Part shown: one piece after another, positions 7,670 through 16,685 of the stretch
How positions within the stretch are numbered: the first letter of the stretch is position 1
Layout of the letters: each line of letters starts with the position of its first letter
Origin: JANQGH01 sp039177555
Lineage (GTDB): Bacteria > Pseudomonadota > Alphaproteobacteria > DSM-16000 > Inquilinaceae
DNA: 64,000 bases
Direction of reading: 5' to 3'
Assembly (NCBI GenBank): GCA_039177555.1
Contig: JBCDFV010000014.1
Coordinates: forward strand, 1 to 64,000
Translations under genes and position numbers: made by a program
Notes under the pieces: model-generated
What the model was told of the DNA's origin: nothing
Databases searched by the model: none
Seen by the model: the letters and a program-made list of their open reading frames with translations, nothing else

Positions 7670-9241
7670 ATGCCGGCCGACCATACTGTTCCCGCTCACA
7701 AGCGGCTAGGGTCGAGACCCGGCAAGCGGGCCGTCACAGAAGCCTATATCCTGATCACGACCATTCTGGCCTCGGCCATGGTGTTCATCGATGGCAACGT
7801 CGTGACCATCGCCTTGCCCGAAATCCAGCGTGATTTCGATGCCAGCCTGGCCGGCCAGCAATGGGTGGTGGAAGCCTACCTGCTGACCTTGACCGCGCTG
7901 ATGCTGACCGGGGGTGCGCTGGGCGATCTGAAGGGACGGCGGCGGATTTTCGTGATCGGCGTCGTCATCTTTGCGGTGGCCTCGGCGGCCTGCGGGCTGG
8001 CCCAGACGATCGGCCAGTTGATCGCCGCCCGCGCCTTACAAGGCATTGGCGGAGCATTGCTGGTGCCGGGAAGCCTGGCGATCATCACGTCGTGTTTCGA
8101 GGAATCGCGGCGCGGCAAGGCGATCGGCACCTGGTCAGCGTTCAGCGCGATCACGGTCGCCGCCGCCCCGTTGCTGGGCGGCTGGCTGATCGAGACGGTC
8201 GGCTGGCCGTGGATCTTCTGGATCAACCTGCCGCTGGCGGCGGTCGTGATCACTCTCAGCCTGACCCATGTGCCGGAAAGCCGGGACGAGGATGCCTGCG
8301 GTATCGACTATGCCGGCCTCTGCCTCGGCGCCATCGGCTTGGGCGGTCTGATCTTCGCCCTGATCGAGGCGCCGCGGCTGGCCTTCCAGTCGCCGTTCGT
8401 CTGGGGTTTCGGCTTGGTCGGCATCGTGGCGCTGATCGCCTTTGTTCGGACCGAGACCAAGGTGCGCGATCCGATGATGCCGCTGGACGTCTTTCGCAAC
8501 CGGGCCTTCAGCGGCGCCAACGGGCTCACGCTTCTGCTCTATGGCGGCATGGGCGGGGTCTTGTTCTTCCTGCCGATCCATATGATCAGCACGCTCGGCT
8601 ATTCGGAGCTTGAGGCCGGGATGGCCATCCTGCCCTTCATTATCTTGATTTCGGTGTTTTCGCGCATGACCGGCGGGCTGGTCGACCGCTTCGGCGCGCG
8701 CTTGCCGCTGACTGTCGGCCCGACCATTGCGGGACTGGGCATCCTGGCCTTGGCCTGGCCGGGAATCGACGGGTCCTATTGGACGACCTTCTTTCCCGGC
8801 ATCACGGTGCTTGGCGCCGGCATGGCCCTGACGGTCGCGCCCCTGACCACCGCGGTGATGAACGCCGCGCCGCGCGAACGTGCCGGCGTCGCCTCCGGCA
8901 TCAACAACGCCGCCAGCCGGCTCGCCTTTCTGCTGGCGGTCGCGGTGCTGGGCATCGTTGCCGCCGGTCGCTTCGAGCCTGCCTTCGGCGACATCGCGGC
9001 CGGCTTGGCGGTGCCTGACGAGATCATCGCGGCGATGGGCGACAGCCTACGCCAGCTTGCCGGCACCCAGCCGCCGGAAGGCCTGTCGGAGGAAATGACC
9101 CAGACGGTCCAGTCGGCAGTTGACCAGGCGGCGCTGGCCAGCTTCAGGGCCATTATCATCGTGTGCGCGATCCTGTGCTGGATCGGGGCTGGGATTGTCG
9201 CGCTGACGTTCGGGCCGAGGGGCACGAACCGGGCCGCGTAG
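7670..9241 (+). CDS. DHA2-type (EmrB/QacA) 14-helix MFS transporter
   Basis: 523 residues with about 14 hydrophobic segments. The early motif DGNVVTIALPEIQRDFDASLAGQQWVVEAYLL is the classic DHA2 helix 1-2 region. GALGDLKGRRRIF is MFS motif A, and APLLGGWLIETVGWPWIFWINLP is the motif C and following loop of EmrB/QacA drug:H+ antiporters. AAAGGA lies 6-7 bases before the ATG. It is a proton-driven inner-membrane exporter of unknown substrate. No membrane-fusion partner (EmrA type) is adjacent, so it probably works alone. Its stop codon abuts the stop of tgt with no spacer, which is tight convergent packing. Confidence 0.93.
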   Translation: MPADHTVPAHKRLGSRPGKRAVTEAYILITTILASAMVFIDGNVVTIALPEIQRDFDASLAGQQWVVEAYLLTLTALMLTGGALGDLKGRRRIFVIGVVIFAVASAACGLAQTIGQLIAARALQGIGGALLVPGSLAIITSCFEESRRGKAIGTWSAFSAITVAAAPLLGGWLIETVGWPWIFWINLPLAAVVITLSLTHVPESRDEDACGIDYAGLCLGAIGLGGLIFALIEAPRLAFQSPFVWGFGLVGIVALIAFVRTETKVRDPMMPLDVFRNRAFSGANGLTLLLYGGMGGVLFFLPIHMISTLGYSELEAGMAILPFIILISVFSRMTGGLVDRFGARLPLTVGPTIAGLGILALAWPGIDGSYWTTFFPGITVLGAGMALTVAPLTTAVMNAAPRERAGVASGINNAASRLAFLLAVAVLGIVAAGRFEPAFGDIAAGLAVPDEIIAAMGDSLRQLAGTQPPEGLSEEMTQTVQSAVDQAALASFRAIIIVCAILCWIGAGIVALTFGPRGTNRAA

Positions 9242-10423
9242 TCAGTCGACAATCCATTCGGCGCGGGCCTCCGCCAGCCGGTCGGCGGCGATGGCTGCAC
9301 GCACCTCGCGCATCAGGCGGTTCATGGTGAAGACGTTGTGCAGCGTGACCAGCATGACGCCCAACAGTTCGCCGACGCGCACCAGATGGTGCAGATAGCC
9401 GGCGGAATAGTGTTGGCAGGCTTCGCAGCCGCAGGTCTCGTCGATCGGGCCATTGTCGTCGCGGAACCTGGCGTTGCGCAGGTTGACCCGCTCGCCCGGC
9501 GCGCCCTTCTTCAGTGCCCAGCCATGGCGCGCGACCCGCGTGGGATGGACACAGTCGAACGTATCCATACCGAGCGCCACGCCCTCGAACACGTCGAGGA
9601 AGTTGCCGATGCCCAGCAAATGGACTGGCCGGTCGGGATGCAGATAGGGGCTGCACATGCCGACCACCTCGTACATCTGCGCCTTGTTGCCGCCGAGCGT
9701 GCCGCCGACGGCGGTGGCGAAAAAGTCGCGGTCGGCCGTGTATTCAGCGCTTTCGCGCCTAAGCGCCGGATCGGTGCCACCCTGCACGACGCCGTAAAGC
9801 GCCTGTGACCCGTCCGCACCGCGGTCGAACTCCTCGAGACAGCGGTCGCCCCAGCGCATGCTCATGGCCATGCTGTCGGCGATGTAATCCGCGCCGACAT
9901 GGTAGGGCGTGCATTCGTCAAGCTGCACGATCAGGTCTGCCCCGAGCAGCCGTTGCAGGCGGATCGATTCCTCGGGCGACAGAAACAGCTTCTCGCCATT
10001 GAGATAAGACCGAAACTCCGCCCCTTCCTCGGTGATCTTGACCAGCGATTTGGGCCGTTCGGCGCGGTTGCGGCCCTTGATCTCGTCGGCGACGCCGCCG
10101 TGGCCCATGGAGAAGATCTGAAATCCGCCGGAGTCCGTCAGCATCGGCCCGGACCAGTTCATCATCCGGTGCAGGCCGCCCAGCTTGGCCACGCGCTCCG
10201 CGCCCGGCTGGATCATCAAATGGAAGGTGTTGGCCAGGATGATGTCGGTGCCGGCCGCCCGCATCTGTTCGGTCGTGGCACCCTTAATAGCGGCCTTGGT
10301 GCCGCAGAAGATGAAGTTCGGCGTGTCGATCGTGCCGTGCGGCGTCGTCAGCCGGCCAAGACGGGCCCGGCTGTCGGGCGCCCGGTGGCGAACCTCAAAG
10401 CCGAAATTCGGGTAGCGGGACAC
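9242..10423 (-). CDS. tgt: tRNA-guanine(34) transglycosylase (queuine tRNA-ribosyltransferase)
   Basis: 393 residues. It exchanges guanine for preQ1 (or queuine) at wobble position 34 of tRNAs with GUN anticodons. Visible motifs: the nucleophile region TDSGGFQIFSM near residue 100, VQLDECTPYH, GVVQGGTDP, LGIGN, the second catalytic Asp in MDTFDCVHPTR, and the zinc site CGCEACQHYS with a later His. The start is GTG at 10423. The YhhQ-type transporter gene ends only 5 bases upstream on the same strand, so the two form an operon linking precursor uptake to tRNA insertion. Confidence 0.97.
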   Translation of the reverse strand: MSRYPNFGFEVRHRAPDSRARLGRLTTPHGTIDTPNFIFCGTKAAIKGATTEQMRAAGTDIILANTFHLMIQPGAERVAKLGGLHRMMNWSGPMLTDSGGFQIFSMGHGGVADEIKGRNRAERPKSLVKITEEGAEFRSYLNGEKLFLSPEESIRLQRLLGADLIVQLDECTPYHVGADYIADSMAMSMRWGDRCLEEFDRGADGSQALYGVVQGGTDPALRRESAEYTADRDFFATAVGGTLGGNKAQMYEVVGMCSPYLHPDRPVHLLGIGNFLDVFEGVALGMDTFDCVHPTRVARHGWALKKGAPGERVNLRNARFRDDNGPIDETCGCEACQHYSAGYLHHLVRVGELLGVMLVTLHNVFTMNRLMREVRAAIAADRLAEARAEWIVD

Positions 10424-10428
10424 TCCGT

Positions 10429-11214
10429 TCAGGCGGCGGCCGATGCCGGTTGGCGCACCGCGTAGCGAGCCAGATAGACGAACGGCGTGTCGACGAAGGC
10501 GACCACGATGCGCAGGAGATAGGTGCCCAGGATGAAGGTGAAGACGAGCGTGGTGAAATCCAGCGGCTCCGGCGCGAAGACGACCCAGGCAAGAACGCTG
10601 AAGATCGTGTTGTCGATCAGGGCCGAAATCCAGGTGGACGCGTTATTGCGCAGCCACAGGTGACGCCCGCCGGTCAGCCGGCGCAGCAGGCTGTAGAGCC
10701 AGATGTCATGGTACTGGCTGGTCAGATAGGCCAGCATGCCGGCGACGAACAAGGCGGTGACGGGGGTGAACAACTCCGTCATCGCGCCGTTCATCGACAA
10801 CGCCCAGGCCAGCCCCTCGCCCGCCTGATCCGGCGTCAGCGGTGCGAAGCCGAGGGTGAGCACCATTAGGACGGTCCACAGCGCAAAGCAGGCAAAGCCG
10901 ATCAAGACCGCGCGCCGGGCGGCGGCCCGACCGTAATGCTCCGTCAGAATGTCGGTCGCCAGATAAGTCGAGGCGAACAGGATTGTGCCCAGCGCCACCG
11001 GGTCGTCATATACCGAGAACTGGACCTGCTTCAGCACCTGGATGTTGGCGCCCAGCAGGGCGACGACGACGTAAGCGACCAGCCCCGCCTCGCCGAACAG
11101 ACGCGACAGGATCAGCACGGCGGAAAAGCACACGATCAACAGCAACAGCCAGACGAATTCCGGCGGTCCGGATTGCAGGCTGGCGATAATCGCGTCGGGC
11201 GACAGGCTGAACAT
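10429..11214 (-). CDS. Queuosine precursor transporter, YhhQ/VUT family
   Basis: 261 residues with 6-7 hydrophobic segments, of the VUT/COG1738 family, whose E. coli member YhhQ imports preQ0/preQ1. Typical features are YDDPVALGTILFASTYLATDILTEHYGRAAARRAVLIGF near residues 68-105, and SALIDNTIFSVLAWVVF in the C-terminal half. The gene is 5 bases upstream of tgt in the same direction, which strongly supports queuine or preQ1 salvage. The queuosine synthesis genes queC, queD, queE and queF are not in this window. Upstream is rpmB with its own terminator, so the operon probably starts just before this gene. Confidence 0.88.
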   Translation of the reverse strand: MFSLSPDAIIASLQSGPPEFVWLLLLIVCFSAVLILSRLFGEAGLVAYVVVALLGANIQVLKQVQFSVYDDPVALGTILFASTYLATDILTEHYGRAAARRAVLIGFACFALWTVLMVLTLGFAPLTPDQAGEGLAWALSMNGAMTELFTPVTALFVAGMLAYLTSQYHDIWLYSLLRRLTGGRHLWLRNNASTWISALIDNTIFSVLAWVVFAPEPLDFTTLVFTFILGTYLLRIVVAFVDTPFVYLARYAVRQPASAAA

Positions 11215-11241
11215 GGTGACTACTGGTAGACCCGCTGGGGG

Positions 11242-11277
11242 AAAAAATCAAAAGCCCGCGACGTTAGCCGCGGGCTT
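11242..11277 (-). terminator. Intrinsic terminator of rpmB
   Basis: On the minus strand AAGCCCGCG, an 8-base loop, CGCGGGCTT, then TTGATTTTTT. This is a 9-bp GC-rich stem with a T-run. It lies 30 bases after the rpmB stop and 28 bases before the YhhQ-type start, so it separates the ribosomal-protein gene from the queuosine pair. Confidence 0.85.
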
Positions 11278-11306
11278 GACCATCGGTTGGCCGTGGGGTC
11301 GACGGA

Positions 11307-11594
11307 TCAGGCGCTGGCCTTGGCCTGCTCGATCCGGCGGCGCAGCTTGCGCAGATCGCCGGTCAGGCTGGTTGACGGCACGCTGAGCAGATAGCCATCG
11401 ATGCCGCCCCGCTTTTCCACCGTCCGGATGGTGCTGGTCGACAGGCGCAGCTTCACCTTTTCGCCCAGCGTGTCGGACAGCAGGCTGACCTTCTGCAGGT
11501 TGGGCAAAAAGCGCCGACGGGTGCGATTGACGGCATGGCTGACATTATTGCCGGCCTGCACGCCCTTTCCAGTCAACACACAACGACGAGCCAT
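11307..11594 (-). CDS. rpmB: 50S ribosomal protein L28
   Basis: 95 residues, the length usual in Alphaproteobacteria. MARRCVLTGKGVQAGNNVSHA is the conserved N-terminus, followed by NRTRRRFLPNLQKVSLLSDTLGEKVKLRLSTSTIRTVEKRGGIDGYL in the body. The start at 11594 is fixed by homology and by GAGGAT upstream, although the frame is open further upstream. It is part of the large ribosomal subunit. A terminator follows. It diverges from a DUF3108 gene, a neighbour pairing I recall from other alphaproteobacteria. Confidence 0.97.
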   Translation of the reverse strand: MARRCVLTGKGVQAGNNVSHAVNRTRRRFLPNLQKVSLLSDTLGEKVKLRLSTSTIRTVEKRGGIDGYLLSVPSTSLTGDLRKLRRRIEQAKASA

Positions 11595-11751
11595 CGATCT
11601 ATCCTCAAACCTTATGCCGGCTCCAATATCGGATGCGGCACCGTCAAAACAAAACCGGCCGGTCAGGCGGTCCCGACCGGCTTGGACGCGGGGATATAGG
11701 GTACGGATCGCCCGTTCGTCAAGGGTATTGGGCGACGATCCGCCATGATCG

Positions 11752-11909
11752 TCATCGTTCGATGCGAAAGGAGGCACTCTGAGGCACGAACTCGCGCTTT
11801 TCGATGGTGTCGCCGGACTGTCCGCCCAAGACCGCCCTGATGTCGGCGCGCCATTGGTGTAATCACTGATCTGCAGCGCCCGGTTGGTGCCGCAATAGAC
11901 CGTGAGCAT
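11752..11909 (-). pseudogene. Possible small gene broken by a one-base frameshift
   Basis: On the minus strand an ATG at 11909 opens MLTVYCGTNRALQISDYTN, with G/C at nearly all third positions, preceded by GGGGACAGGCG. Around 11850-11855 the coding-like composition moves to another frame, which reads WRADIRAVLGGQSGDTI followed by EKREFVPQSASFRIER and a stop at 11752. Adding one base near 11853 would join them into about 52 residues. It lies upstream of rpmB on the same strand. I do not recognise the product. It may be a decayed gene, a sequencing error or chance; the strong third-position G/C on both sides argues against chance. Confidence 0.35.
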
Positions 11910-12050
11910 CGCCTGTCCCCCTGATCCGCAGCGGTTGGGCCTTAGCAGAATCGTGTTGTCTTGGGGTGGCCGGCCGTCAAGATGGCGCCTTAATATTCAG
12001 CGATTAGCATCGTGACGTATTTGGGTTTTTCACTGATCAGGAATAATTCC

Positions 12051-12911
12051 ATGCGCCCCATGAGATTGTGGGAGTCAAGACTGAAAACCGCGGTCGGCTG
12101 TGCGCTGGCATTGGCGGTTGCGACCACGGTGGCCAACGCCCAACCGGCCGGCGGCGAAGTCAGCCTTTCGTACGACATGTATGGCGGCGGCCTTTACCTG
12201 GCGTCTTTCGACGCGCTGGCGCGGACCGACGACGACAGCTACAGCATCGCCGTGGATGGCCGCACGCGCGGTCTGCTCACACTGATGGGCGACTGGCGCG
12301 CCCGGGCGTCGGCGGCGGGCAGCATCGATGACGGGCTGGATGCCGATTGGTTCCAGATGAACATCTACGAGACCGACGAGATCAGTACCTTGCGTCTCGA
12401 CTATCTGAGCGACGGCCGGGTTGAAACCTTCAGGCGGCCGGATCGCGACCTGATCGCCGACGTGCCACAGGCCGATCGAAACGGCACGTTGGACCCGATC
12501 AGCGCCCTGATCGGCGCCAGCCTGACGCTTGGCGACGCGCTTGCCTGCCCGGCCGATCAGCAGATCTTCGACGGCACACGGCGCTATGACGTGCTATTCG
12601 AGTCGGTTGGCATCGAGGCAATCGACGGCAGCTCGGTCGACGGTTATGTCGGTGACGCCATGCATTGCCGCATGCGGGTCGAGCCAGTGTCGGGCCATTG
12701 GCGGGACACCGAAAGCCGCAGCTTCTGGCGCTATAACCGGCCGGATGACGACCCCTATCGCATGGGGCTGGAGGTCTGGTTCGCGCCACCGGTCGACGGC
12801 GCGCCGACCACACTGGTGCGCGCCGAGCGTGACGTCGACTTTCTGGGCCGGTTCCTGATCCATCTGGTCGATGCCAGCGCGACGCCCCCCGCCCAGATCG
12901 CGGAACAGTAA
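12051..12911 (+). CDS. DUF3108 domain-containing exported protein
   Basis: 286 residues. A Sec-type signal peptide (RLKTAVGCALALAVATTVANAQ, cleavage after about residue 24) precedes a DUF3108-like domain: beginning EVSLSYDMYGGGLYLASFDALARTDDDSYSIAV, then a DPISAL element, and near the end a W-F-type strand (GLEVWFAPP). AGGA 8 bases before the ATG at 12051 favours this start over the in-frame ATG at 12012. The family is periplasmic with no established function. It diverges from the rpmB region. Confidence 0.8.
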   Translation: MRPMRLWESRLKTAVGCALALAVATTVANAQPAGGEVSLSYDMYGGGLYLASFDALARTDDDSYSIAVDGRTRGLLTLMGDWRARASAAGSIDDGLDADWFQMNIYETDEISTLRLDYLSDGRVETFRRPDRDLIADVPQADRNGTLDPISALIGASLTLGDALACPADQQIFDGTRRYDVLFESVGIEAIDGSSVDGYVGDAMHCRMRVEPVSGHWRDTESRSFWRYNRPDDDPYRMGLEVWFAPPVDGAPTTLVRAERDVDFLGRFLIHLVDASATPPAQIAEQ

Positions 12912-13000
12912 TCCCTCTGCCTGCGCCGACAACTTTGTGGAGGGGTTGGCTCTGCTGTGATTGAATGGCCGCCCCTCGCCATCAACACCGATCGCCGCCC

Positions 13001-13741
13001 ATGACCGACCACTCGCCGACCCGCATCGCCATGTGGTCAGGACCGCGCAACATTTCCACGGCCCTGATGCGGGCCTGGGAAAACCGGCCGGATACCGCCG
13101 TTGTCGACGAGCCGTTCTATGGCGCCTATCTGGCGCGCACGGGCATCGATCATCCGGGCCGCGACTGCTTCCTGCCGATGCTGAACACGGACCCCGAAGT
13201 CGTCGTTCAGGGTCTTATGGGCGAGGTGCCGCGCGGCAGCGCGATCTACTACCAGAAGCACATGGCACACCATCTGCCGCCGGACATGGATCACGGGTGG
13301 CTGGCCGGCGTGACCAACGCCTTTCTGATCCGCGATCCCGCCGCCGTCCTGACCAGCTATGCCAAGGCCCGGCCGGACGTCACCCTGGATGATCTCGGCT
13401 ACACTCAGCAGGTCGAGATCTTCAACCGCGAGGCAGACCGGCTGGGCGAAGCGCCGCCGGTGATCGAGGGCGATCAGATCTTGAAGGCGCCGGAAGCGGC
13501 ATTGACCGCGCTGTGCGATCGCCTCGGCGTACCGTTCGATCATGCGATGCTGTCCTGGCCCGCCGGCCCGCGCGATAGTGACGGCCCTTGGGCGCCCTGG
13601 TGGTACCGTGCCGTCGAGGCGTCGACCAAGTTCATGCGGCGGCCGCCGGACCCAACCGCCTTGCCCGATGCGCTTCGACCGTTGGCCGACGCGGCCCAAC
13701 CGCTGTACGAGGCGCTGAGGCATCATCGCCTTGCAGTTTAG
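13001..13741 (+). CDS. Sulfotransferase-like P-loop protein
   Basis: 246 residues. The N-terminus IAMWSGPRNISTALMRAWENRPDTAVVDEPFYGAYL matches a sulfotransferase-like family in which SGPRNIST replaces the usual PAPS 5'-phosphosulfate loop. A later FLIRDPAAVLTSY (near residue 110) corresponds to the 3'-phosphate-binding Arg/Ser region, and C-terminal conserved WPAGPRDSDGPWAPWWY follows. Homologues are often annotated as sulfotransferase family or next to branched-chain aminotransferases. The acceptor is unknown, and it may act on a small metabolite. Start at 13001 (ATGACCGACC) rather than the in-frame ATG at 12965 because homologues begin close to the P-loop. Its stop overlaps the meaB 3' end by four bases in convergent orientation. 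Confidence 0.75.
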   Translation: MTDHSPTRIAMWSGPRNISTALMRAWENRPDTAVVDEPFYGAYLARTGIDHPGRDCFLPMLNTDPEVVVQGLMGEVPRGSAIYYQKHMAHHLPPDMDHGWLAGVTNAFLIRDPAAVLTSYAKARPDVTLDDLGYTQQVEIFNREADRLGEAPPVIEGDQILKAPEAALTALCDRLGVPFDHAMLSWPAGPRDSDGPWAPWWYRAVEASTKFMRRPPDPTALPDALRPLADAAQPLYEALRHHRLAV

Positions 13742-14709
13742 GTCTCGCCGAAGAACCGCGCGAGCAAATCTTGCGAGGCCTTGGTCGGCGCCATCTCGCC
13801 GGCCGCGACCCTGGCCTCGGTTTCGGCGAGGTCATCGCGCACGCGGACGTTGCGGCGGAAGCGATCCATCAGACTGTCACCGATCTCATCCCACAGCCAG
13901 GATTTGGCCTGATCGGCCCGTCGCCGGTCGAAGGCGCCGGCCTTGCGCGAGAGGTCGGCAAAGCGGTTTATCGACTGCCAGACCTCGCCGATCCCGACCG
14001 CGTTGATTGCCGACGTCTGCAGCACCGGCACCTGCCAGTCGACCATGGGCGACTGCAGCAGGGTAAGGGCCTGGGCGAAGTCGGCGGCCGACCGCGTTGC
14101 GGCGGCCTCCATGTCGCCGTCCGCCTTGTTGATGACGACCAGATCCGCCAGTTCCATGATGCCGCGCTTGATGCCCTGTAATTCGTCGCCGCCACCGGGC
14201 AGGAGCATCAGCAGGAACAGGTCGGTCATGCGGGCGACCGCCGTCTCCGACTGGCCGACGCCGACGGTCTCGACGATGACGATGTCGAAGCCGGCGGCCT
14301 CGACCAGCATCATGACCTCGCGCGTGCGCCGCGCCACGCCACCGAGCGTGCCGGCGGTCGGCGACGGGCGGATGAAGGCCGACGGGTGGCGCGACAGGTT
14401 TTCCATGCGCGTCTTGTCACCCATGATCGAACCGCCGCTAAGGGCTGAGGACGGATCGACGGCCAGAACCGCGACCCGATGGTCGCGGTCGACCAGATGC
14501 TGGCCGAACGCCTCGATGAAGGTGGATTTGCCGACGCCAGGCACACCGCTGATGCCGATGCGCAGGGCGTCTCCGGTGTCCGCCACAAGGCGATCCAGCA
14601 ATGCCGCAGCCTGCTCACGATGGTCCTGGCGGCGTGATTCGACGAGCGTGATGGCGCGCGCCAGTGCGCGGCGGTCACCGCTGCAGACGGCTTCGGCAAG
14701 CCCCGTCAT
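13738..14709 (-). CDS. meaB: Methylmalonyl-CoA mutase-associated GTPase MeaB (ArgK-like)
   Basis: 323 residues, the family length. The G3E P-loop GTPase has Walker A GVPGVGKST near residue 64-72, DPSSALSGGSIMGDKTRM (switch region), IVETVGVGQSE, and the base-specificity motif NKAD near residue 200. It protects and reloads adenosylcobalamin-dependent methylmalonyl-CoA mutase, which is encoded 5 kb away in this window. The start is set at 14709 (MTGLAEAV); the frame continues upstream only into the ABC exporter. The exporter gene lies 28 bases upstream on the same strand. Confidence 0.93.
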   Translation of the reverse strand: MTGLAEAVCSGDRRALARAITLVESRRQDHREQAAALLDRLVADTGDALRIGISGVPGVGKSTFIEAFGQHLVDRDHRVAVLAVDPSSALSGGSIMGDKTRMENLSRHPSAFIRPSPTAGTLGGVARRTREVMMLVEAAGFDIVIVETVGVGQSETAVARMTDLFLLMLLPGGGDELQGIKRGIMELADLVVINKADGDMEAAATRSAADFAQALTLLQSPMVDWQVPVLQTSAINAVGIGEVWQSINRFADLSRKAGAFDRRRADQAKSWLWDEIGDSLMDRFRRNVRVRDDLAETEARVAAGEMAPTKASQDLLARFFGET

Positions 14710-14737
14710 CTTGCTTGCAGCGTCGGCCAAACCCCGC

Positions 14738-16585
14738 CTACTCCGCAGCCGCGTCCGCGGCCGCCTCCCGCGCCTCTTGTTGTTGGCGCCACAGCGCGGC
14801 GTAGGCGCCATCCATGGCCAAGAGGTCGGCGTGACGACCGCGTTCGACGATACGACCGGCGTCGAGCACGATGATCTCGTCCGCATCGATCACCGTCGAC
14901 AATCGGTGGGCGATGACCAGAGTCGTGCGGCCGCTGCTGACCTCGCTGAGATTGGCCTGAATCTCTCGCTCGGTATTCGTGTCGAGGGCCGACGTTGCCT
15001 CGTCGAACAGCAGGATGCAGGGTTGCTTGAGGATCGTCCGGGCAATCGCCACGCGCTGCTTTTCGCCGCCGGACAGTTTCAGGCCGCGTTCCCCTACAGT
15101 GGTGTCGTAGCCATCCGGCAGATCCGCGATGAAGTCGTGGATCCGCGCCATTCGGGCGGCGTCTTCAACTTCGGCCCGGCTCGCGTCGGGGCGTCCATAG
15201 GCGATGTTGTAATAGATCGTGTCGTTGAACAGCACCGTGTCCTGCGGAACGATGCCGATCGCGGCGCGCAGGCTCTGTTGCTGGACCGACTGGATGTCCT
15301 GACCGTCAATCAGAATGCGGCCGGCGTTGGGATCGTAGAAGCGGAACAACAGCCGGCTGATGGTCGACTTGCCGGCGCCGGTCGGGCCGACGATGGCGAC
15401 CTTGCGGCCGGGCAGCACCTCAAAGCTGATGCCTTTCAGGATCGGGCGCCTGGCGTCATAGCCGAAGGCCACATCCTGAAACTGAACGTGCCCGTCCGTC
15501 GCCTTCAGCGGCTGGGCATCTGGGGCGTCGTCTATCTCCCGCTCCTGATCCAGAAGGGTGAACATGGCGTGGATGTCGACCAGGCTCTGCTTGATCGTGC
15601 GATAGACGTAGCCGAAGAAATTCAGCGGCTGGTAGAGCTGCATCAGATACGTGTTCACGACCACGAAATCGCCGACCGACATGGTGCCGGCAACGATACC
15701 CTGCCCCGCCATGTACATCACCAGGGTCAGGCCGACGGCGATGATCACGGCCTGGCCGATGTTCAGCATCGACAGGGATTCTTGCGACTTGACGGCTGCC
15801 CGCTGATAGCGGACGAGCGATGTGTCGAAGCGGTCGGCCTCAAGCGCCTCGTTGCCGAAATACTTCACGGTCTCGAAGTTCAAGAGGCTGTCGATCGCCT
15901 TGGTATTGGCGTCCTGATCGCTTTCGTTCATGGCGCGGCGGAACTTCAGGCGCCATTCGGTAACGATCATGGTGAAGGCGATGTAGCCGACCACCGTCAC
16001 CATGGTGACGAAGGCAAACCAGAAGTCGAACAGGCTCCAAAGGATCACGGCGACCAGTAGGATTTCCAGCACGGTCGGCAGGATGTTGAACAGCATGAAG
16101 CTGAGCAGGCTTTCGATCGCCTTGGTGCCACGCTCGATGATCCGGTTCAGCCCGCCGGTCTGGCGTTCCAGATGAAAGCGCAGGGCTAGCCGGTGCAAAT
16201 GTCGAAAAACGTTCAGGGCCGCGCTGCGAATGGCCTGTTGGGCGACCTTGGCAAAGATGGCGTCGCGCAGTTCGGCAAAGGCCAGGCTAAGAACGCGGGC
16301 AAAGCCGTAGGCCAGGATCAGGCCGATGGGAAGGTAGATCGCCAGGTTCGCCGGATCACCCAGCAACGATTCGACCTGGCCCGATTCGCCCGTCAGCGCA
16401 TCGACGGCGCCGCCGTAGAACACCGGAATATAAACGGTGGCCACCTTGGCCAAGACCAAGCTGATAAGGGCCAGAACGACGCGGACACGCATGCCGGTCT
16501 GGCCTTTCGGCCACAGATACGGCACCAGGGACCGCACCGCATTCCAGTCACGCGAGACCGAGCCCGCTGCCGAGTTATCACTCAT
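14738..16585 (-). CDS. Atm1/HMT1-like ABC exporter, fused permease and ATPase
   Basis: 615 residues: a six-helix ABC membrane domain (about 30-350) and a C-terminal ATPase with Walker A GPTGAGKST near 402, signature LSGGEKQR near 505 and Walker B ILLFDEATSALD near 527. The helical region (LERQTGGLNRIIERGTKAIESLLSFMLFNILPT, NFETVKYFGNEALE) is characteristic of the ABCB7/Atm1 branch, which exports glutathione-linked sulfur or metal species and supports Fe-S and heavy-metal homeostasis. The start is ATG 16585 (MSDNSAAG), although the frame is open to 16636. It probably shares a transcript with meaB. Confidence 0.92.
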   Translation of the reverse strand: MSDNSAAGSVSRDWNAVRSLVPYLWPKGQTGMRVRVVLALISLVLAKVATVYIPVFYGGAVDALTGESGQVESLLGDPANLAIYLPIGLILAYGFARVLSLAFAELRDAIFAKVAQQAIRSAALNVFRHLHRLALRFHLERQTGGLNRIIERGTKAIESLLSFMLFNILPTVLEILLVAVILWSLFDFWFAFVTMVTVVGYIAFTMIVTEWRLKFRRAMNESDQDANTKAIDSLLNFETVKYFGNEALEADRFDTSLVRYQRAAVKSQESLSMLNIGQAVIIAVGLTLVMYMAGQGIVAGTMSVGDFVVVNTYLMQLYQPLNFFGYVYRTIKQSLVDIHAMFTLLDQEREIDDAPDAQPLKATDGHVQFQDVAFGYDARRPILKGISFEVLPGRKVAIVGPTGAGKSTISRLLFRFYDPNAGRILIDGQDIQSVQQQSLRAAIGIVPQDTVLFNDTIYYNIAYGRPDASRAEVEDAARMARIHDFIADLPDGYDTTVGERGLKLSGGEKQRVAIARTILKQPCILLFDEATSALDTNTEREIQANLSEVSSGRTTLVIAHRLSTVIDADEIIVLDAGRIVERGRHADLLAMDGAYAALWRQQQEAREAAADAAAE

Positions 16586-16685
16586 TGGCCATAAGCTAAG
16601 CGCGATTGGGTGATCGGGAAAGCCCCGAACCAGCACCCGCCCAGCGCATGGAAGGGGCGCACAGGATCGTCGGCAGGTCCGCCCG

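Noticed and set aside
11215..11306. Possible preQ1 riboswitch upstream of the YhhQ-type gene
   Set aside because: The only structure is a GC-rich 9-bp hairpin followed by a T-run, i.e. the rpmB terminator. The preQ1-I A-rich tail and pseudoknot pattern are absent.
13943..16060. A 705-residue open frame on the plus strand
   Set aside because: It runs antisense to meaB and the Atm1-like exporter, has biased Arg/Ala/Gly composition and no recognisable domain. It is a GC-rich shadow frame.
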